From Litorivivens lipolytica (GTDB lineage: Bacteria; Pseudomonadota; Gammaproteobacteria; Pseudomonadales; Spongiibacteraceae), in NCBI RefSeq assembly GCF_014191715.1, contig NZ_JACHWY010000001.1, positions 1,178,001 through 1,242,000 of the forward strand: 64,000 nt of DNA. Direction: 5' to 3'. Shown in pieces: positions 60,110-64,000 of the stretch. Under the pieces are notes generated by a model that was not told where the DNA came from, made no database searches, and was given only the letters and a program-made list of their open reading frames with translations. Both the position numbers and the translations under genes were made by a program. Each line of letters opens with the position of its first letter. The first letter of the stretch is position 1.

Positions 60110-61861
60110 TTGGCTACTACGCAAGAACAGCAGGAAACGGGCTGGCAGATTTACCTCCGCCTGCTGAAATACCTGAAACCCCTGCTGCCGGCCTTCGCCA
60201 TTAGTATCGTCGGTTTCATGATTTTCGCCGCCACCACACCGGGTCAGGCTAAATTGCTGGAATTGCTGGTCGACGCGATTGAAAACAAGGATCACAACGC
60301 GCGCTACTGGATTCCACCGGCCATTGCCGGCCTGTATCTGATTCGCGGCGTCGGTACCTTTCTCGGCAGTTACTTTATGGCGATGGTGGGTACGCGCATT
60401 GTCACCACCCTGCGCACTGAAATTTTCAGCCACTTGATGCGACTGCCGGTCAATTACTACGACGAACAGAACAGCGGCCAGATTATTGCCCGTACGGTAT
60501 TCAATACCGGCATGGTCACCGGCGCGGCGACCGACGCCATTCGCACCCTGATTCGCGAAGGTTTTACGGTCATCGGCCTGCTCGCTTACGCCTTTTACCT
60601 GAATTGGAAAATGTCGCTGATTTTTTTTGCGGTGGCGCCCTTTATCGGCCTTATCGTAGTTAATGTTGGCAAGCGATTGCGCAAGCTTTCTACCAAGGTT
60701 CAGGACTCCGTCGCCGAAATCACCCAGGTCTGCTCGGAAGCCATTGTCGGCAACCGCATGGTGAAGACCTTTCTCGGTGAGGAGCGTGAAACCGAGCGCT
60801 TCGTAAATGTGAACGAGAAAAACTACAAGCAACAGATGAAAATGGTCAAAATCCAGGCGCTCAATACGCCGGTGATGCAGCTGATCATTGTCGCTGCGAT
60901 GGGCGTGATCGTGTTTCTGATTCTCGCTCCGGAATTCCTGTCAGAGATGACCACCGGTCAGTATGTCGCCTATATCACCACCATTGGCCTGATACCCAAA
61001 CCGGTGCGCCAGCTTTCCGGTGTGAATGCCATGATCCAGAAAGGCATTGCCGCCGCCATCAATATCTTCGCCATGCTGGATCTACCGACTGAGCGAAACA
61101 CCGGGACCAAGCGCGTTGAAAGCCTGCGCGGCGAAATCGAGGTAAGTGGCCTGAGCTTTGGCTACAACCCGGAAACGCCCGCCTTGCGCGACATCAATTT
61201 CTCTGCCAAACCAGGTCAGGTCACCGCCTTGGTCGGCCGTTCCGGCAGCGGAAAATCAACGTTGGCGTCACTGATTGCCCGCTTCTATGACTATGAAGTC
61301 GGGGAGATACGAGTGGATGGCGTCGATATTCGCGACTACGACCTCTACGACTATCGCTCCCAGCTAGGTATCGTCACCCAGAACGTGGTGCTGTTTAATG
61401 ACACCATCGCCAACAATATCGCCTATGGCTGCAATGCCGCTTTCGGTGACATGGAAGCCATCCGCCGCGCCGCCGATGCCGCCCACGCCACCGGCTTTAT
61501 CGAAAGCCTCCCGGAAGGTTTTGAAACGATGGTCGGCGAAAGCGGCGTGAAGCTGTCCGGCGGCCAACGCCAACGCATCGCCATTGCACGCACCCTGCTG
61601 AAAAACACACCACTGCTGGTACTCGACGAAGCCACCTCGGCGCTCGATAACGAGTCCGAACGCGCTATTCAGACGGCCCTGACCGAGTTTATGAAGAATC
61701 GCACCACACTGGTCATTGCTCACCGGCTGTCGACCATCGTCAACGCGGATCAGATTCTGGTTATGGACGGTGGTGAAATTGTCGAGCGCGGCACCCACGC
61801 CGAGCTGCTCGAACAGAAAGGTTACTACTCAACCCTCTATGAACAGGGGTTTGAAGAATAA
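60110..61861 (+). CDS. msbA: Lipid A/LPS flippase ATPase MsbA
   Basis: A 583-residue ABC half-transporter. Six membrane helices form the N-terminal ~320 residues. The nucleotide-binding domain has GRSGSGKSTL (Walker A), QLGIVTQNVVLFND (Q loop), LSGGQRQRIAIAR (signature), LLVLDEATSALD (Walker B) and the switch His in IAHRLST. MsbA homodimers flip lipid A-core across the inner membrane. The start is TTG at 60110 with GTGGAG upstream. The glycosyltransferases on the opposite strand are adjacent, a common setting. Confidence 0.93.
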   Translation: MATTQEQQETGWQIYLRLLKYLKPLLPAFAISIVGFMIFAATTPGQAKLLELLVDAIENKDHNARYWIPPAIAGLYLIRGVGTFLGSYFMAMVGTRIVTTLRTEIFSHLMRLPVNYYDEQNSGQIIARTVFNTGMVTGAATDAIRTLIREGFTVIGLLAYAFYLNWKMSLIFFAVAPFIGLIVVNVGKRLRKLSTKVQDSVAEITQVCSEAIVGNRMVKTFLGEERETERFVNVNEKNYKQQMKMVKIQALNTPVMQLIIVAAMGVIVFLILAPEFLSEMTTGQYVAYITTIGLIPKPVRQLSGVNAMIQKGIAAAINIFAMLDLPTERNTGTKRVESLRGEIEVSGLSFGYNPETPALRDINFSAKPGQVTALVGRSGSGKSTLASLIARFYDYEVGEIRVDGVDIRDYDLYDYRSQLGIVTQNVVLFNDTIANNIAYGCNAAFGDMEAIRRAADAAHATGFIESLPEGFETMVGESGVKLSGGQRQRIAIARTLLKNTPLLVLDEATSALDNESERAIQTALTEFMKNRTTLVIAHRLSTIVNADQILVMDGGEIVERGTHAELLEQKGYYSTLYEQGFEE

Positions 61862-61867
61862 ATTGGC

Positions 61868-62500
61868 TTAGCCCTGTGGAGGAAGCACGATCCCGCACAG
61901 GGCATCGATCAGGTTGTCGGTAAAGGCCTCCAGCTCGCTCAACTGGTATCGCCCTTCCCGCAAGCCGCGCTCAAAGGCGGCTACGCTGTGAATCATGCAA
62001 ATGCCGATCATTAGCTGACGCTGGTTGCGCAGGGATTCCGGGCCGGGAATCAGGTGGTGAATACGCTGACTGATCGCTTTCACACTCGCCTGCCAAGGTC
62101 GCGTCAGGCTCGCCTCTGCAAGAAATTCCGGATAGCTCACCTGAAGCCGAGCGAGGTATTCAATGTAGTGGCTATCCAGCCCCGCCTGTCGAATATGCTC
62201 CACAAACGGCACCACCAGACAGCGCAGCAATGCGGGCAACTGCTCGCCCTCACCGGCCTCATCACAGGCCTGCAGCAGCTGAGTGCGGAAGGCGTCAATA
62301 TTCCGCATGCGATATTCGAGAATCGCGCTGAACAAGCCCTCGCGATCACCAAAGTGATATTGCATCGCCGCGACGTTTTTCTGACCCGCGGTGCGGGCAA
62401 TTTCGCGCAGGGAGACAGATTCAATCCCCTTGCTCGCAAACAGCTGTTCCGCCGTCAGTATCAGGCGTTCGCGGGTTCCCTCCGGCGTGATGTCATTCAT
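61868..62500 (-). CDS. TetR-family transcriptional regulator
   Basis: A 210-residue regulator. The N-terminal helix-turn-helix is complete (TAEQLFASKGIESVSLREIARTAG, YHFGDREGLF). The C-terminal ligand domain is unassigned, with some likeness to regulators carrying PF17939-type C-terminal domains. The gene converges with msbA (six bases apart), and its own promoter is next to that of the methyltransferase. Target unknown. Confidence 0.93.
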   Translation of the reverse strand: MNDITPEGTRERLILTAEQLFASKGIESVSLREIARTAGQKNVAAMQYHFGDREGLFSAILEYRMRNIDAFRTQLLQACDEAGEGEQLPALLRCLVVPFVEHIRQAGLDSHYIEYLARLQVSYPEFLAEASLTRPWQASVKAISQRIHHLIPGPESLRNQRQLMIGICMIHSVAAFERGLREGRYQLSELEAFTDNLIDALCGIVLPPQG

Positions 62501-62545
62501 CTGCTTTTGCCCAACCGTGATTTTCTGTCGTTGTGTTAAAAGGCT

Positions 62546-63235
62546 TCATCCTGAGCCTGCCTGCTGCACCGTGAGCCCGCCATGATACAGACTGACATGG
62601 GAAAATTCTTCGGACTCAGCCAGATCCGGCACCGTGAAGGCTCGCTCTCCGCCAAGGCGAATATAGCCCGGCTCGGAGAAATCCCGAATCCGGGAGTCCG
62701 CCAACAGCACATCATCGGCGCGCTCAAGAAAGGTTTTCAGCAAGGGCAGATTGGCCCGATCGTAGAGCACGTCCGCCACGATCAAAAGATCGCAGTGCTC
62801 GCTGAAATGATCCGCATCATCGATACATTCGAGCACTACGCCATTCAGCTCGGCATTTAACTCAGTGGCACGGAGAGCATCGCCGTCGAGGTCGCAGGCG
62901 ATTACCCGCCTAGCACCCGCCATCGCCGCGGCAATGGCCACCACCCCGGAACCACAGCCAAAGTCCATCACCGTTTTGCCCGCCACCCACTGAGGGTTAT
63001 CCAGCACAAAACGCGCCAGCACCTGGCCACTGGCCCAGCAGAAGCACCAGTAGGCGGGGTTGTCCATAAGCCAGCGAACCTCCTCATCGGTGAGGCCATG
63101 CTGGGGATAATCTTCGTTTAGCAGAAACAGTGAAATTTCCGGCACCAGCGGCAGCGGTGTGGCCTCAATACGGGCTCCGCGCACCGAGCGCTCCACACAC
63201 CGGGTTAATTCCGTGTTCTGATATTGGCGGGACAA
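62546..63235 (-). CDS. Class I SAM-dependent methyltransferase (ETFB-lysine/PrmA-like)
   Basis: A 229-residue methyltransferase. DFGCGSGVVAIAAAMAGA is motif I, CDLDGDALRATELNAELNG binds the SAM ribose, and LLIVADVLYD is motif IV (an Asp rather than the NPP of base methylases). NPAYWCFCWASGQVLARFV upstream is typical of the ETFB-lysine methyltransferase/Nnt1-like group, so a protein-lysine substrate is likely. The start codon is TTG at 63235. It diverges from the CULT-domain gene. Confidence 0.82.
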   Translation of the reverse strand: MSRQYQNTELTRCVERSVRGARIEATPLPLVPEISLFLLNEDYPQHGLTDEEVRWLMDNPAYWCFCWASGQVLARFVLDNPQWVAGKTVMDFGCGSGVVAIAAAMAGARRVIACDLDGDALRATELNAELNGVVLECIDDADHFSEHCDLLIVADVLYDRANLPLLKTFLERADDVLLADSRIRDFSEPGYIRLGGERAFTVPDLAESEEFSHVSLYHGGLTVQQAGSG

Positions 63236-63310
63236 TTACACTCATCCTATACTGAGTATCGTAGACCGGGTGACAAGGCTCACCCTGAGCAGCGGAGCAT
63301 TGTAACGACA

Positions 63311-63691
63311 ATGGCCACTGAAGACACGATACTGCCCGGCTGGCTGGACCAGTGCCTCCAGCAGGAAGAGCGCCGACCGGAGGACTACATCCTCTGCAGC
63401 CTCTGTCTGTCGCCTATTACCCACAAGCAGGCGCGCCTCAGCGTACAGGGCGCCCACGAACACCGCGTCGTTAACCCCCACAACATCACTTTTCAGCTGG
63501 CCTGTTTTGAGGTCGCACCGGGTTGCACTATCAGCGGTCCTCCCACCCCCGCTTTCAGCTGGTTCCGTACCTTTTACTGGCAGTACGCCACCTGCAGCGA
63601 ATGTCACGAACATATGGGCTGGTATTACGAAAATCACGATCAGGACAGTTTCTTTGGCCTGATCATCAGCCGGTTGGCCATCTCGGGTTAG
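63311..63691 (+). CDS. Single-domain CULT (cereblon-type) protein
   Basis: A 126-residue protein that is one complete CULT domain. Zinc ligands are Cys29/Cys32 and Cys95/Cys98. The conserved HEHRVVNPH, WF..YW and GWYY segments are present. The aromatic cage that binds thalidomide/uracil-like ligands is Trp84, Trp90, Trp104 and Tyr106; the spacing 6-14-2 equals that of human cereblon W380/W386/W400/F402 and of the bacterial MsCI4 protein as I recall them. It is cytoplasmic (no signal). The native ligand of bacterial CULT proteins is unknown. The ATG at 63311 is the first Met of the conserved domain. Confidence 0.92.
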   Translation: MATEDTILPGWLDQCLQQEERRPEDYILCSLCLSPITHKQARLSVQGAHEHRVVNPHNITFQLACFEVAPGCTISGPPTPAFSWFRTFYWQYATCSECHEHMGWYYENHDQDSFFGLIISRLAISG

Positions 63692-63746
63692 CCGGCCGAG
63701 CGATTACGACAAAAGACAATCAACCTGACAGTGGAGGCATTCCTCT

Positions 63747-64000
63747 GTGATTGAGCTAAAGAAAAACAATAAGGGCTACTGTCTTATTCTCCAACCCAAC
63801 TGCTCGGCAGACTGGCAGATGAACCGGCAGATTATTCTGGCCGTCGGGCTGGTCAGCGCCGTGGTTGCGCTGGGTTTTGCGGCCATCGGTGCATGGCTGA
63901 TCCTGCCCTTTGCGGGCTTGGAAATGCTGGCCCTTGGCAGCGCTCTATACTGGGTTAACCGGCACCAGCATCACCGTCACATCCTGTGGCTGGAACAGGG
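63747..64000 (+). CDS. DUF2244-family membrane protein (5' part, truncated by window end)
   Basis: The first 84 codons of a protein that continues beyond the window. It starts at GTG 63747 behind GTGGAGG. Residues ~30-70 form two membrane helices around the family motif AWLILPFAGLEMLAL; LQPNCSADWQMNRQIILAVG is the usual N-terminus. In related bacteria DUF2244 genes often precede cytochrome oxidase genes; that cannot be seen here. Function unknown. Confidence 0.85.
   Translation, partial: MIELKKNNKGYCLILQPNCSADWQMNRQIILAVGLVSAVVALGFAAIGAWLILPFAGLEMLALGSALYWVNRHQHHRHILWLEQ

Noticed and set aside
59963-60832. 289-residue minus-strand ORF over tRNA-Arg and the start of msbA
   Set aside because: Covers a tRNA (giving the SGFEPETCPLGG artefact) and is antisense to msbA.

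Overview
The window reads as the chromosome of an aerobic gammaproteobacterium. The ssrA tag peptide decodes to ANDDNYALAA, the form I associate with Pseudomonas-like gammaproteobacteria. Housekeeping neighbourhoods (lptFG-pepA-holC-valS, ppk/ppx, msbA) have gammaproteobacterial content. A predicted steroid-type catabolic cluster, paired AraC/OruR-like regulators and a soluble [NiFe] hydrogenase would suit a marine Cellvibrionales/Spongiibacteraceae-like organism, but that placement is inference only. Genes are densely packed on both strands. I saw no rRNA, CRISPR array, transposase or complete prophage.

Layout. 1-5.3 kb: end of a SixA-like phosphatase, a methyltransferase, the divergent polyphosphate pair ppk/ppx with a PHO-box-like promoter on the ppk side, and ssrA (tmRNA). 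5.3-9.7 kb: a visibly more A/T-rich accessory block just behind ssrA (PgaC-like glycosyltransferase and beta-barrel protein), then an Omp85-type outer-membrane protein. 9.7-11.8 kb: a PQQ-type sugar dehydrogenase lipoprotein and rlmJ. 11.8-21 kb: a predicted steroid/bile-acid-type catabolic region (Fe-S flavoenzyme, KshA-like Rieske oxygenase, SDRs including an HsdA-like 3-alpha-hydroxysteroid dehydrogenase, amidase, epimerase) with a divergent AraC-type regulator. 21-24.7 kb: cobalamin genes cobB-cobD-cobC behind a cobalamin riboswitch.

24.8-38.5 kb is the most interesting part. Fourteen tightly coupled genes, most of them overlapping or a few bases apart, encode two soluble histidine kinases, the small and large subunits of a group 2a-like [NiFe] hydrogenase, its maturation protease, a NifU-like protein that has lost its CxxC, HypF, HypC, a GmhA-like SIS protein, HypD, HypE, an unrecognised four-cysteine protein, HypA and HypB. 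In the small subunit the second proximal cysteine is Asn and the distal histidine is Gln, which predicts three [3Fe-4S] clusters, as in the mycobacterial high-affinity hydrogenase Huc. The likely job is aerobic oxidation of trace H2 under control of a built-in sensor cascade.

38.5-46.7 kb: a beta-oxidation pair (multifunctional FadB-type protein and thiolase) with an AraC regulator, a two-component system and an RDD protein. 46.7-64 kb: lptGF, pepA-holC-valS, two cold-shock-domain proteins (one membrane-anchored), slyX, a SUI1/YciH factor, two TIGR04282/04283-type sugar enzymes, tRNA-Arg(CCU), msbA, a TetR regulator, a methyltransferase, a small protein with a complete cereblon-type CULT domain including the thalidomide-binding aromatic cage, and the start of a DUF2244 membrane protein.

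All identifications come from reading motifs and family resemblance; no database search was run.
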